A stretch of DNA of 64,000 bases from an uncultured Pseudomonas sp. (lineage in GTDB: Bacteria > Pseudomonadota > Gammaproteobacteria > Pseudomonadales > Pseudomonadaceae): positions 17,718-81,717 of the forward strand of contig NZ_CAJYDW010000001.1 in assembly GCF_913774235.1 (NCBI RefSeq), written 5' to 3'. Position 1 is the first letter of the stretch, and every line of letters begins with the position of its first letter. The position numbers and the translations under genes are program-made. Below, one piece after another: positions 41,126 to 50,472 of the stretch. The notes beneath the pieces were generated by a model. It searched no databases. It was given only the letters and a program-made list of their open reading frames with translations, and was not told where the DNA came from.

Positions 41126-41589
41126 TCGCCTACCTCGCAGACATCCACCCAGCGCGCCTCGCTGAGGGCGGCCAGCCGCTCCGGAGTGAGGCGCACGCAG
41201 CTGTGGATGGCACCCGCAGCCGGTAGCACCTCGTCGAAGGCTTTCAGCGATTCGTCGCAATAGACCGGCAGCGGTGTGGCCAGCCCAAACGGGCAGACGC
41301 CGCCCACCGGATGACCGGTGAGGCCTTCCACGATGGCGGCATCGAGCAGCTTCGCCTTGCCACCGAAGGCGGCCTTGAGCTTGCGGTTATCCAGTCGCGC
41401 ATCGCCGCGCGCCACCAGCAGCAACTGCTGCTCCCCGACTTTCAGTCCCAGGGTCTTGGCGATCCGCCCCGGCTCCACGCCGTGGGCAGCCGCGGCCAGG
41501 GTGACGGTCGCGGTGCTGGTGGTGGCCTCGAGAATCTCGAGATCGGGGGCGATACGGGCGAGGTGCTGGCGGACGGAGTCGAGGCTCAT
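41113..41589 (-). CDS. YbaK/EbsC-family aminoacyl-tRNA deacylase
   Basis: RIAKTLGLKVGEQQLLLVARGDARLDNRKLKAAFGGKAKLLD; GGVCPFGL. Confidence 0.88.
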   Translation of the reverse strand: MSLDSVRQHLARIAPDLEILEATTSTATVTLAAAAHGVEPGRIAKTLGLKVGEQQLLLVARGDARLDNRKLKAAFGGKAKLLDAAIVEGLTGHPVGGVCPFGLATPLPVYCDESLKAFDEVLPAAGAIHSCVRLTPERLAALSEARWVDVCEVGDQRS

Positions 41590-41629
41590 GGACATTCCTG
41601 GCATTTACCGAAGAGTCGACCGTGCCGAT

Positions 41630-42043
41630 TCAATCGGCCGCTGTCCAGTTCTCGCACGTCAAATCGGTGACCCGGCTGAATTCCCGCAGATTGTTGCTGA
41701 CCAGGATCAGCGCCCTAGCGCGGGCATGGGCGGCGATCCACAGGTCGTTGTTGCCGATGACCTTGCCCTGGCGCTCCAGCTCGGCGCGAATGGCGCCGTA
41801 GTGTTCGGCGCATTCCGCATCCAACTCCAGCACGGCGATCTGCTGCCGCAGTTGCTCCAAAATCGCTCGCGTGCGCTCGGGCTGCTGACTCTTGGCCGCG
41901 CCATGGCAGAGTTCGCCCCAGGTGATCGCGGACATCGCCAGTTCATCGCGCCCGTGCTGAGCGAAACGTTCGCGGACTTGCGGCGGATTGTGCTTGGCGA
42001 TGTAGATGCAGATATTAGTGTCGAGTAGATAGCGAGCAGGCAC
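41630..42043 (-). CDS. vapC: VapC-type PIN-domain toxin
   Basis: YLLDTNICIYIAKHNP; NNDLWIAAHARA; LVSNNLREFSRV. Confidence 0.92.
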   Translation of the reverse strand: MPARYLLDTNICIYIAKHNPPQVRERFAQHGRDELAMSAITWGELCHGAAKSQQPERTRAILEQLRQQIAVLELDAECAEHYGAIRAELERQGKVIGNNDLWIAAHARARALILVSNNLREFSRVTDLTCENWTAAD

Positions 42044-42270
42044 TAGAACTCTTCCCGTACCTGAGGTGGACTGTCTTCCCGCTCCAGCGTCGCCAGCGAC
42101 AGGGCAGCCAGGGTGTCGAAGATGTCGGCGGCACTGGGGCGCAGCTCACGTAGAACGATTTCGTCTCCGCGGCGGAAAATCTCCACCCGATCCGACTCGA
42201 AACGAAATTCCTTGGGCAGGCGCAAGGCCTGGCTATTACCGGACTTGAACACACGGGCTTCGGCCATCAT
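42043..42270 (-). CDS. vapB: VapB-type AbrB/SpoVT antitoxin
   Basis: MAEARVFKSGNSQALRLPKEFRFESDRVEIFRRGDEIVL. Confidence 0.92.
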   Translation of the reverse strand: MMAEARVFKSGNSQALRLPKEFRFESDRVEIFRRGDEIVLRELRPSAADIFDTLAALSLATLEREDSPPQVREEF

Positions 42271-42284
42271 CGGCTCCCAATGAC

Positions 42285-42306
42285 GTATATACATCATCGT
42301 ATATAC
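42285..42306. promoter_or_regulatory. Candidate vapBC operator: two GTATATAC palindromes
   Basis: GTATATAC at 42285-42292 and 42299-42306, 14 bp apart, just upstream of vapB. Confidence 0.6.
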
Positions 42307-42331
42307 GCTGCCCCATCTGATCAAGCGACTC

Positions 42332-43708
42332 TCAGCACTCCACGAAGGTGACGGCCAGGCCGCCGCGTGAGGTTTCCTTGTACTTGTCGTGCATGTCCGC
42401 GCCGGTTTCCTTCATGGTGCGGATCACCTGGTCGAGGGAGATGAAGTGCTCGCCGTCGCCGCGCAGGGCCATCTGGGCGGCATTGATCGCCTTGACCGCG
42501 GCGATGGCATTGCGCTCGATGCAGGGCACCTGCACCAGCCCGCCGACCGGATCGCAGGTCAGGCCCAGGTTGTGCTCCAGGCCGATCTCGGCGGCGTTTT
42601 CCAGCTGCGCCGGACTGGCGCCCAGCACCTCGGCCAGACCCGCGGCGGCCATGGCGCAGGCCGAGCCCACCTCACCCTGGCAGCCCACCTCGGCGCCGGA
42701 GATGGAGGCGTTCTTCTTGCACAGGATGCCGACGGCGGCGGCGGCCAGCATGAAGCGCACCACGTCGTCGTCGCAGGCGTCGGGGTTGAATTTCATGTAG
42801 TACATCAGCACGGCGGGGATGATGCCGGCTGCACCGTTGGTGGGTGCGGTGACCATGCGGCCACCGGCGGCGTTCTCCTCGTTCACCGCCAGAGCAAAGA
42901 GATTGACCCATTCCATGGCGGAGAGGGTGGAGCCGATGACATTGGGCTTGCCGATGGCCTGCAGACTCTGATGCAGGCGGGCAGCGCGGCGACGCACCTT
43001 GAGGCCGCCCGGCAGGATGCCTTCGTTGGCGAGCCCGTTCTGGACGCATTCCTTCATCACGCCCCAGATGCGCAGTAGGCCGCTGCGAATCTCGTCTTCG
43101 GAGCGCCAGCTCTTCTCGTTCGCCAGCATCAGTTCGGCCACGCCCAGGCCGTGGGTACGGCACAGGTGCAGCAGCTCGGCGCCGCTGGAGAAGTCATAGG
43201 GCAATGCGGTGGTGTCGTTGTCCAGCAGGCCGCTAGCGGCCTGCTCGGCGTCCACCACGAAGCCACCGCCCACGGAATAGTAGGTGGCTTCGGCCACCTC
43301 GCCGGTGGCGCCGAAGGCGGTCAGGGTCATGGCATTGGGATGGTAGGGCAGGCTTTCGTCCAGCAGCAGCAGGTCTTCCTGCCAGTCGAAGTTGATCGGG
43401 TGGGTGCCGGCGAGCAGCAGCTTGCGCTCGCTGCGCAGCACCTCGATGCGTGGCTCCACGGCAGCGGGATCGACGCGATCCGGCCATTCGCCCATCAGGC
43501 CGATCAGGGTGGCTCGGTCGGTGCCATGGCCGACCCCGGTGGCCGACAGCGAACCGTAGAGACGCACCTCGACCCGCTTGACCTGCTCCAGCAATCCTTC
43601 GTCGACCAGGCGCTGGGCGAAGAGGGCACCGGCCCGCATCGGTCCCACGGTATGGGAGCTGGACGGACCCACGCCGATTTTGAACAGGTCGAAGACGCTG
43701 ATGGCCAT
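42332..43708 (-). CDS. sdaA: L-serine ammonia-lyase
   Basis: [32 protein letters not shown]-type Cys motifs ([19 protein letters not shown]). Confidence 0.96.
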   Translation of the reverse strand: MAISVFDLFKIGVGPSSSHTVGPMRAGALFAQRLVDEGLLEQVKRVEVRLYGSLSATGVGHGTDRATLIGLMGEWPDRVDPAAVEPRIEVLRSERKLLLAGTHPINFDWQEDLLLLDESLPYHPNAMTLTAFGATGEVAEATYYSVGGGFVVDAEQAASGLLDNDTTALPYDFSSGAELLHLCRTHGLGVAELMLANEKSWRSEDEIRSGLLRIWGVMKECVQNGLANEGILPGGLKVRRRAARLHQSLQAIGKPNVIGSTLSAMEWVNLFALAVNEENAAGGRMVTAPTNGAAGIIPAVLMYYMKFNPDACDDDVVRFMLAAAAVGILCKKNASISGAEVGCQGEVGSACAMAAAGLAEVLGASPAQLENAAEIGLEHNLGLTCDPVGGLVQVPCIERNAIAAVKAINAAQMALRGDGEHFISLDQVIRTMKETGADMHDKYKETSRGGLAVTFVEC

Positions 43709-43834
43709 GACGATAATCCCAGAGTGAGCTTGAATGGGCGCCAGACAGGATGTTGGCGGATAGCCCATAGTGGTGATAAGCCTCCCAGTCGCACAAACGA
43801 AAGCTTCTAAGCGATCCTTTAGCGGAACTCATCG

Positions 43835-44770
43835 ATGAGCCGGATCCTCAACGCCCAAACCCAGGCTTGGCTGCAGGTCTTCGCCTGCGCCGCCCGGCAC
43901 CTCTCCTTCACGCGCTGCGCCGAAGAGCTGCACGTGACCCCCGGCGCCATCAGCCAGCAGATGCGCCAGCTGGAGGAGCGCCTGGGCTTCAAGCTGTTTC
44001 ACCGCGTGGCGCGGGGCCTGGAACTGACCGCCGAAGGCCAGCGCCTGGCGACCACCCTGAACCAGGCCTATGGCCTGATCGACGCCGAGCTACGCCGCCT
44101 CAATGCCGGCCAGTTCGGCGGGGTGGTACGGCTGCGGTCGATTCCCTCCTTCCTCGGCAAGTGGCTGACGCCGCGCCTGCCGCGGCTGCAGGAGCGCTTT
44201 CCCGATCTGCAGTTGCGGCTGGTAGCCGAGGACAGCAGTTGGTCGCTGCGCGAGGGCGAGTTCGACCTGGCCATCGACCTCAACGACGGCAGCTATCCGG
44301 GTCTGGCCTCGACGCCGCTGATGGAAGAGGAAATCTTCCCGGTCTGCGCGCCCAGCCTGCTGGCGGGGCGACCGCCGCTGGAGCGGCCGGAGGACCTAGA
44401 GTTCTATCCCCTGCTGCACGACATCACCGCCTGGCGCGGCAGTTACGAATACGCCGAATGGGAGTTCTATCTCGCCAGCATCGGCGCCCCGGCGCTGGAT
44501 GTGCGGCGAGGCCACACCTTCAACCGCAACCACCTGACCATCGAGGCGGCCATCGCCGGCATGGGCGTGGCCATCGCCCGCCGTGCCCTGATCACCGACG
44601 AACTGGCTCGCGGCGCGCTGGTGGTGCCGCCCTTCGGGCGTTCGGTACCGGCGCACAAGAGGTACATGCTGCTCTATGCCCAGGGCGCCCTGGCCGATCC
44701 GCGGCTACGCGCCCTGCACGATTGGCTGGTGCTGGAGGCCGACCAGATGGTGCTGGCGCAGCCGGCCTGA
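43835..44770 (+). CDS. LysR-family regulator, GcvA-like
   Basis: FACAARHLSFTRCAEELHVTPGAISQQMRQLEERLGFKLFHRVARGLELT. Confidence 0.92.
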   Translation: MSRILNAQTQAWLQVFACAARHLSFTRCAEELHVTPGAISQQMRQLEERLGFKLFHRVARGLELTAEGQRLATTLNQAYGLIDAELRRLNAGQFGGVVRLRSIPSFLGKWLTPRLPRLQERFPDLQLRLVAEDSSWSLREGEFDLAIDLNDGSYPGLASTPLMEEEIFPVCAPSLLAGRPPLERPEDLEFYPLLHDITAWRGSYEYAEWEFYLASIGAPALDVRRGHTFNRNHLTIEAAIAGMGVAIARRALITDELARGALVVPPFGRSVPAHKRYMLLYAQGALADPRLRALHDWLVLEADQMVLAQPA

Positions 44771-44784
44771 GGAGCTGCGTAGTG

Positions 44785-44967
44785 TGGAAAACGGCGCAGC
44801 CTTTTCTGCGGTGAGTTCGCTATTAGGCGTGCCCTCACCCCAGCCCTCTCCCGCAGGGAGAGGGGGCTGTCCGAGCGGGCGGTAGTGGCTTTGATAGGTT
44901 TTCGGAAAGCCTGATGGACCGTTGCGGGGCTTACCTGTAGGAGCGGCCGCATCGGCGGACCGCCATG
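44785..44967. repeat. Extragenic composite: TGGAAAACGGCGCAGCCTTTTC module, CCCTCACCCC...GGGAGAGGG module, and REP GTAGGAGCGGCCGCATCGGCGGACCGCCATG
   Basis: Modules match those at 24136-24314 and 50156-50382. Confidence 0.65.
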
Positions 44968-44998
44968 ACCGCGATGGGAGGCAGTCCGAGCTGCGCCT

Positions 44999-45640
44999 TC
45001 ACCGCCCCAGCTTGCGCAACTCGTCCGATTCCACCACTCGCACGCCCTTGCCTTCTTCGAGGGCCAGGCGCCAGAGGGCGCGGGCCAGGACGGCGGCTTC
45101 GATGCCATGCCATTTACCTGGCAGCCATTGCGACAGAGGCGCTGCCAGGCGCTCGCCCAGGCGTTCTTCCTGGCGTTGGCCGATCAGCAGCGAGGGGCGG
45201 GCCAAGGTCAGTTGGGGCCAGCCTTGACCGCGTAGGGCTTCTTCCAGCTCGCCCTTGACCTTGTTGTAGAAGATCGATGATTGCGGATCGGCGCCGATGG
45301 CGCTGACCACGATGTAGTGGCGCGCACCCAGCTCCAGGGCGCGCTGGCCGACCGCCAGCGGCAGGCCATAGTCCACCGCGCGAAAGGCAGCTTCGGAGCC
45401 GGCCTGTTTCATGGTGGTACCAAGGCAGCAGAAGGCCACGTCGAGGGGGCCTTCCAGGGTCGGCAACAGACTGTTGAGATCACCGACCGGGTTATCCAGG
45501 CGTGCATGTTCTGCCAGCGGTCGCCGCGTCGGCGCCAGCACGCGGGGTACCGTCGGCTCGTTGAGCAGCCGGTCGAGCAGGTGTTCGCCGGTCAGGCCAG
45601 TGGCGCCGGCGATGAGGGCATGCTGGGGCGTCAGGTACAC
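44999..45640 (-). CDS. NAD(P)-binding oxidoreductase (NmrA/HTATIP2-like)
   Basis: GTG start; [31 protein letters not shown]. Confidence 0.85.
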   Translation of the reverse strand: MYLTPQHALIAGATGLTGEHLLDRLLNEPTVPRVLAPTRRPLAEHARLDNPVGDLNSLLPTLEGPLDVAFCCLGTTMKQAGSEAAFRAVDYGLPLAVGQRALELGARHYIVVSAIGADPQSSIFYNKVKGELEEALRGQGWPQLTLARPSLLIGQRQEERLGERLAAPLSQWLPGKWHGIEAAVLARALWRLALEEGKGVRVVESDELRKLGR

Positions 45641-45729
45641 GGGGCTCTCCTTGGTAGCGGCGGCCACTTCTGCCGAATTGGACCGCGGACGTTCCGGTTG
45701 TTCATCAAGGCCGCCGGCAAGACGTGCAC

Positions 45730-47268
45730 TCAGCGACTCGCGCGCCAGGCACGCCACTTCTGCAGCACGGCAGGCGGGGCCCACAGCTGGGGCTCGGACG
45801 GGTCGAAGCCTTCGGTCTTCTCGCGCACCGAGACCGTGTCGCGGGCGCGCTGGAAGGCCTGCTCGGGATCGTCGGTATGCTGGAAGGCCTCGGCGAAGAG
45901 GGCACGGCCGAAATAGGTGAAGTCGGCTTCGTCGGTGCAGCCGAAGGAGGTGCGATCGGCCTTGGAGGCGGTCATCACCAGGGTGTGGTCGTCCTGCAGT
46001 TGGGGAATGAAGCCGCCACTGTAGCAACTGGAGACGATGACCACCTTGTCCCGGCCACGCAGGGGCGCGAGCAGGCGCCCGAGTTCCGCCGCCGGCAGGC
46101 TGGAGAGATCCAGCCCGGGTTGGTCGAGGACCAGTTGGTGGTCGGCCGAGCCGTGGCTGGTCAGGTAGATGACGATGAGGTCTTCCGGTCCGGTGCGCTG
46201 GGCCAGGGTCTGGATGCTTTGGTAGAGATTCTCGCGGGTGGCCAGTGGGTGATCGCTGCGGATGTCCTTGGCGTTGATCAGGTGGATGACGCCGCGGGCC
46301 CCCCAGGTGGTGGTCATGAAGTTGGCCACGTAGTTGGCTTCGCGCTGGAATACGCCCTGGTTGCCGTCGCCGGCCAGCACCAGGCCATAGAGTTCGGTGG
46401 CGGGGGTGGAGGCGGGGATCTGCTGCAGTTCCTGGTCGAGCACCTTGCCCTGATCGAGCAGGGCGCGCTCCAGGGGATCGGCGATGTACTGACCCTGGTC
46501 GTCGCGGATGCGCTTGCCGCCTTCCCAGAGACCGCGTTCGAGCTGGCCGTCGGCCCGGGTGAGGACGCCCGCGCCGGCATAGACGCCATCGGCGAAGCTG
46601 CCCCGATAAATACTGCCGTCGCTGTTGGTGAGCACCCCTTGGCCGTCGAACTTCCAGTTGCGGAAGGCGCCGCGGTACTGGCTGCCATCACTGCCGACGA
46701 ACTCGCCGTTACCGGTCAGTTCGCCAGCGCTGAAACGGCCGCGCCAGAGATCGCCGCTAGCGCTGCGGTAGACCCCGGCACCCTCGAACTGGTCATCGAC
46801 GAATTCACCGTCGTAGCGGTCGCCGCCCGGCTCCTGCCACTGGCCGACGCCATTGAGGTGGCCGTCGTTGAAGGTGCCGATGGTCTGGGTGCCGTCGCTG
46901 TCGAGCTTGGAGCCCTGGCCCTGCATGCGGCCGTTGACGAAGCTGCCGTGGTATTCCCAGCCGCTGCTGCTGATGAGGTTGCCCTGGCCGTGGTAGAGGC
47001 CACGGCGGAAGGTACCCTGGTAGTAGGTGCCGTCGGCGAATTGCTGCTCGCCGGGGCCTTCGGCCAGACCATCCTTGAAGCGGCCCTTGAGCCAGTTGCC
47101 GTTGGGCCATTCGATGCGGCCGCTGCCGTTGAGCAGGCCGCTGACGATTTCGCCGGTGTAGACCCCGCCATCGGGCAGTCTCACGCTGCTCGCGTTGGGC
47201 GCCGCCTGGGCGACGCAAGCCACCAGCAACAGCGCGGCGAAGGCGAGACGGGGCGATAGGGCGCTCAT
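45730..47268 (-). CDS. Secreted/periplasmic MORN-repeat protein with C-terminal C13 (legumain/caspase-like) peptidase domain
   Basis: Signal peptide; about 9-10 MORN repeats (e.g. [21 protein letters not shown]); [11 protein letters not shown] and [12 protein letters not shown] His/Cys dyad. Confidence 0.88.
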   Translation of the reverse strand: MSALSPRLAFAALLLVACVAQAAPNASSVRLPDGGVYTGEIVSGLLNGSGRIEWPNGNWLKGRFKDGLAEGPGEQQFADGTYYQGTFRRGLYHGQGNLISSSGWEYHGSFVNGRMQGQGSKLDSDGTQTIGTFNDGHLNGVGQWQEPGGDRYDGEFVDDQFEGAGVYRSASGDLWRGRFSAGELTGNGEFVGSDGSQYRGAFRNWKFDGQGVLTNSDGSIYRGSFADGVYAGAGVLTRADGQLERGLWEGGKRIRDDQGQYIADPLERALLDQGKVLDQELQQIPASTPATELYGLVLAGDGNQGVFQREANYVANFMTTTWGARGVIHLINAKDIRSDHPLATRENLYQSIQTLAQRTGPEDLIVIYLTSHGSADHQLVLDQPGLDLSSLPAAELGRLLAPLRGRDKVVIVSSCYSGGFIPQLQDDHTLVMTASKADRTSFGCTDEADFTYFGRALFAEAFQHTDDPEQAFQRARDTVSVREKTEGFDPSEPQLWAPPAVLQKWRAWRASR

Positions 47269-47288
47269 AGGTGGGGTCGGTGGGCGCC

Positions 47289-48812
47289 TTAACGCGCCTC
47301 GAGCCGGACCAGATGACGCTCCAGCGTCGCGGAGTAGGGTTCCAGGAGGCGTTCCACGCAACTGGCACCCGCGGGACTCGCGATGGTGCGGATGCGGGCG
47401 CGTTTTCGCAGCAGTTCGTCCTCGGCGATGCTCTGTTCGACCAGCAACAGGTTGCGACTGTGGCGGCTCAGGGTCTGGGCGTTGCGTACGGTGGTGTTGT
47501 CCAGCAATTGGGCGAGTTCCAGGCCGGCGAGACGTTCACCCTGGGTCAGACCGAGTTGCAGCTGCAGGGTTGCACCGCTCCCTATCACTTCCACCTGCAG
47601 GGCGTGACCCAGGGCACGCATGATCTCGCCGCAGCAGAGGGCGCGGGTGAGGTAGTCATCGTCGTCGCTGCGTTCGTGGAAGAGGATCAGGCTGCCGCCG
47701 TCCTTGAGGGTATGCAGTTCACCGTCGTAGAGCTCGGTGGCCTGCTGCAGGCAATCGCGGTAGCGACCGAGCAGCTCTTCCAGCCGGCTCCGGGGCAACC
47801 GGCTGAGCTGGTCTTGGGCACCCAGCTGGATGGCCAGCACCGCCGAGGTGACGATGTCGGGTTCGGTGGGCAGCGCCGGTGCCGGGGTGGCCGGCGGCTC
47901 GGTGAAGGAGTCGGGTACCAGGTCGGCGAAGGCGTCGGCGTCCAGTTCGTCGCTCTCCGGCTGCGCTGGCGCTGCCGGCTTGCGGGCGGCAGGCTTGGCG
48001 GCTGGGGCCTTGCGCGCCGGGGGCGGCTTCACGCTCAGGCCGCCCTGTTCATCGGCGAAGGGATCGTCATCCGCGGCCGCTTCCGCCTTGGGCGGCTTGG
48101 GCGGTACCAGCCGGCTCTGCAGCTGGCGGGCCAGGTCGCCCAGCTCGTCGAGACGCCCGGCGCCCGGCGCCGGGTCATCGGGGTCGCGCAGCCAGACGCG
48201 CAGCTCCAGCAGCGGAATCGAGAGCTGGCGCCCCAGGCGCAGGCTGAGGATCAGCGTCAGGGCCAGCAGGATCAGGCCGAGCAGCCCCATGTTCTGCAGG
48301 CTGATCATCATTGGCTGCTGGAACTGGTTCATGTCCAGCGCCAGGCGGACCTGGCCGGCAGTGACGTCCTGGAAGCGGATCGGCGTGCTGTAGATGCCAT
48401 CGGTGGCGGTCAGCAGGCCCTGGCTCGGCCGGGTGCCGGATTCGGCCAGCACCCGGTTGTCGGGGCTGTAGACCGCGGCATGGGCCACCAGCGGATTGCG
48501 CGCCAGGTTGCCCAGCAGCACGTTGAGGCTGAGGTTGTCGTTGGCCACCAGCAGCTCGGCGGCGGAATTGGCGGTCTGGGTCACCAGGCTCTGGCCGAGG
48601 GCGTCGGCCTGCTGCTGCATGGCATGGCGGAACTGCATGCTCATGATGCCGGCATAGATCACCAGGGCGGCAGCCACCAGCAGCAGGCTGTGGGAAACGA
48701 TGCGTAGGGCCACCGGCACACGACGCTGGCGCAGGGCTCGGTAGATCAGCAGGAAGAAATTATCGGGCTTGACGGTCGCGGGGCGGGTCACAGAAATCGT
48801 TTCTTTGGACAA
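47289..48812 (-). CDS. Membrane protein with HAMP-like linker and degenerate class III cyclase-like C-terminal domain
   Basis: N-terminal TM/periplasmic sensor/TM; long Pro/Ala linker; C-terminal IVTSAVLAIQLGAQDQLSRL... Confidence 0.65.
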   Translation of the reverse strand: MSKETISVTRPATVKPDNFFLLIYRALRQRRVPVALRIVSHSLLLVAAALVIYAGIMSMQFRHAMQQQADALGQSLVTQTANSAAELLVANDNLSLNVLLGNLARNPLVAHAAVYSPDNRVLAESGTRPSQGLLTATDGIYSTPIRFQDVTAGQVRLALDMNQFQQPMMISLQNMGLLGLILLALTLILSLRLGRQLSIPLLELRVWLRDPDDPAPGAGRLDELGDLARQLQSRLVPPKPPKAEAAADDDPFADEQGGLSVKPPPARKAPAAKPAARKPAAPAQPESDELDADAFADLVPDSFTEPPATPAPALPTEPDIVTSAVLAIQLGAQDQLSRLPRSRLEELLGRYRDCLQQATELYDGELHTLKDGGSLILFHERSDDDDYLTRALCCGEIMRALGHALQVEVIGSGATLQLQLGLTQGERLAGLELAQLLDNTTVRNAQTLSRHSRNLLLVEQSIAEDELLRKRARIRTIASPAGASCVERLLEPYSATLERHLVRLEAR

Positions 48813-48979
48813 AAAGTGTGCGGCAAGTATAACCAGCGGGTCGGGGGGCGAAAACGGCGAATGCGGGTCCTCGCCCGCAAATAAGGCCGGCGGTGGGCTC
48901 TCTCCGCCGGCCGGCGTGCCCGGCTCGGCACCGCCCGGGCGAAAGGGTAGACTGCGCGCTTTTCGTCGAGGGGATCGCC

Positions 48980-50134
48980 ATGCAAGACGTTATCGGACTT
49001 CAGGCCGTGGGCACGCTGCCCGCTGACTGGCTGGCTGCCCTCACCGGCGCCCTGGCCGCGGCCGGGGCCCGGCTGGAGTCGTTGCAGCAACAGGGCCTGG
49101 GCCAGGGCGCTGCCGTGACCCTGCTGGTCAGCCCGGTCACCGCGGGCACCGCGCTGGTCCAGGCCCTGCAAGCGCTGGGTTTGCAGGTGGCGCCCCTGGC
49201 GCAACCCGCACCGCCCGCGGCGGCGTCGCACGTGCTGACCTTGATGGGGCGTACCCTCGCCGATCTGCCGCTGACCCGCCTGAGCGCGCTCTGTCGCGAG
49301 CAGGGTCTGGGTATCCAGGCCATTCGTGCCCTGAGCGAGCCGGGTTCGACCGAGCGCGCCGCGCTGGAACTGAGTGTCACCGGCGAGCCGCACGACGCCC
49401 AGGCCTGGCGCGCCGCGCTGCTGGCACTGGCGCAGGAAGGCCAGGCCGACATCGGCTGGCAGCTGGATGAGCTGCAGCGCCAGCATCGCCGCCTGGCGGT
49501 GTTCGACATGGACAGCACCCTGATCCAGGCCGAGGTCATCGACGAACTGGCCAAGGCCGCCGGCATCGGCGAACGCGTCGCCGCCATCACCGAGCGCGCC
49601 ATGCGCGGCGAGATCGATTTCCGCGCCAGCTTCACCGAGCGCATGGCCTTGCTGCAGGGGCTGTCCGAGGACGTCCTGGCGGACATCGGCGCGCAACTGC
49701 GCCTCACCGAAGGCGCCGAGCGGCTGTTCGCCGAGTTGAAGCGCCTGGGCTACAAGACCGCGATCCTTTCCGGCGGCTTCACCTATTTCGCCCGGCAGGT
49801 ACAGGCTCGGCTGGGCATCGACTACGTCTACGCCAACGAGTTGGAGATCATCGACGGCAAGGTGACCGGGCGAGCGGTGGAACCCATCGTCGACGCCCAG
49901 CGCAAGGCCGATCTGCTGCGTGAGCTGGCCGGCCGCGAAGGCCTGGACCTGGCCCAGACCATCGCCGTGGGCGATGGCGCCAACGACCTGCCGATGCTGG
50001 CCCTGGCCGGCCTGGGCGTGGCGTTCCGGGCCAAGCCGCTGGTGCGCCAGTCCGCTCGCCAGTCGGTCAGCGTGCTGGGGCTGGATGGGGTGCTCTATCT
50101 GCTAGGTGTGGAAGATCGTCATACCCTGGGCTGA
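48980..50134 (+). CDS. serB: Phosphoserine phosphatase
   Basis: LAVFDMDSTLIQAEVIDELA; AVGDGANDLPMLALAGLGVAF. Confidence 0.97.
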   Translation: MQDVIGLQAVGTLPADWLAALTGALAAAGARLESLQQQGLGQGAAVTLLVSPVTAGTALVQALQALGLQVAPLAQPAPPAAASHVLTLMGRTLADLPLTRLSALCREQGLGIQAIRALSEPGSTERAALELSVTGEPHDAQAWRAALLALAQEGQADIGWQLDELQRQHRRLAVFDMDSTLIQAEVIDELAKAAGIGERVAAITERAMRGEIDFRASFTERMALLQGLSEDVLADIGAQLRLTEGAERLFAELKRLGYKTAILSGGFTYFARQVQARLGIDYVYANELEIIDGKVTGRAVEPIVDAQRKADLLRELAGREGLDLAQTIAVGDGANDLPMLALAGLGVAFRAKPLVRQSARQSVSVLGLDGVLYLLGVEDRHTLG

Positions 50135-50155
50135 GACGGCCATCGCGGCCAGGGT

Positions 50156-50382
50156 TGGTCCGCCAATGCGGCCGCTCCTATCCAATATCCGTAGGAGCAA
50201 CTGTCTTATCGCGGCCATGGGCCGCTCCTACAGGATAGGTAGGACTCTGTAGGAGCGGCCGCATCGGCGGACCGCCATGGCTAGATCTGAGCCGTAGCGT
50301 GGAAAACGGCGCAGCCTTTTCCGCGATGTACGGCGTGGTGAGGTGCCCTTCACCCCAACCCTCTCCCGAGGGGAGAGGGGGC
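50156..50382. repeat. Cluster of three REP copies plus hairpin module and CCCTTCACCCC...GGGGAGAGGG module
   Basis: GGTCCGCCAATGCGGCCGCTCCTA, ATCGCGGCCATGGGCCGCTCCTAC, GTAGGAGCGGCCGCATCGGCGGACCGCCATGG; CGTGGAAAACGGCGCAGCCTTTTCCGCG. Confidence 0.7.
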
Positions 50383-50472
50383 TAGCCGGGCAGGCGCCAA
50401 TCTCCATGAGTTCCAGCCCGGTCGCGATCCGGCAGTTGTGCTGGCCATCAGGCGGGATCGTCGTGTCCGTGA

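Noticed and set aside
44999-46027. 342-aa version of the NAD(P)-binding protein
   Set aside because: The extension overlaps the MORN/C13 gene in another frame; the family homology starts at the GTG at 45640.
45724-47259. 511-aa plus-strand ORF
   Set aside because: Antisense to the MORN/C13 protease gene; no recognisable domain.
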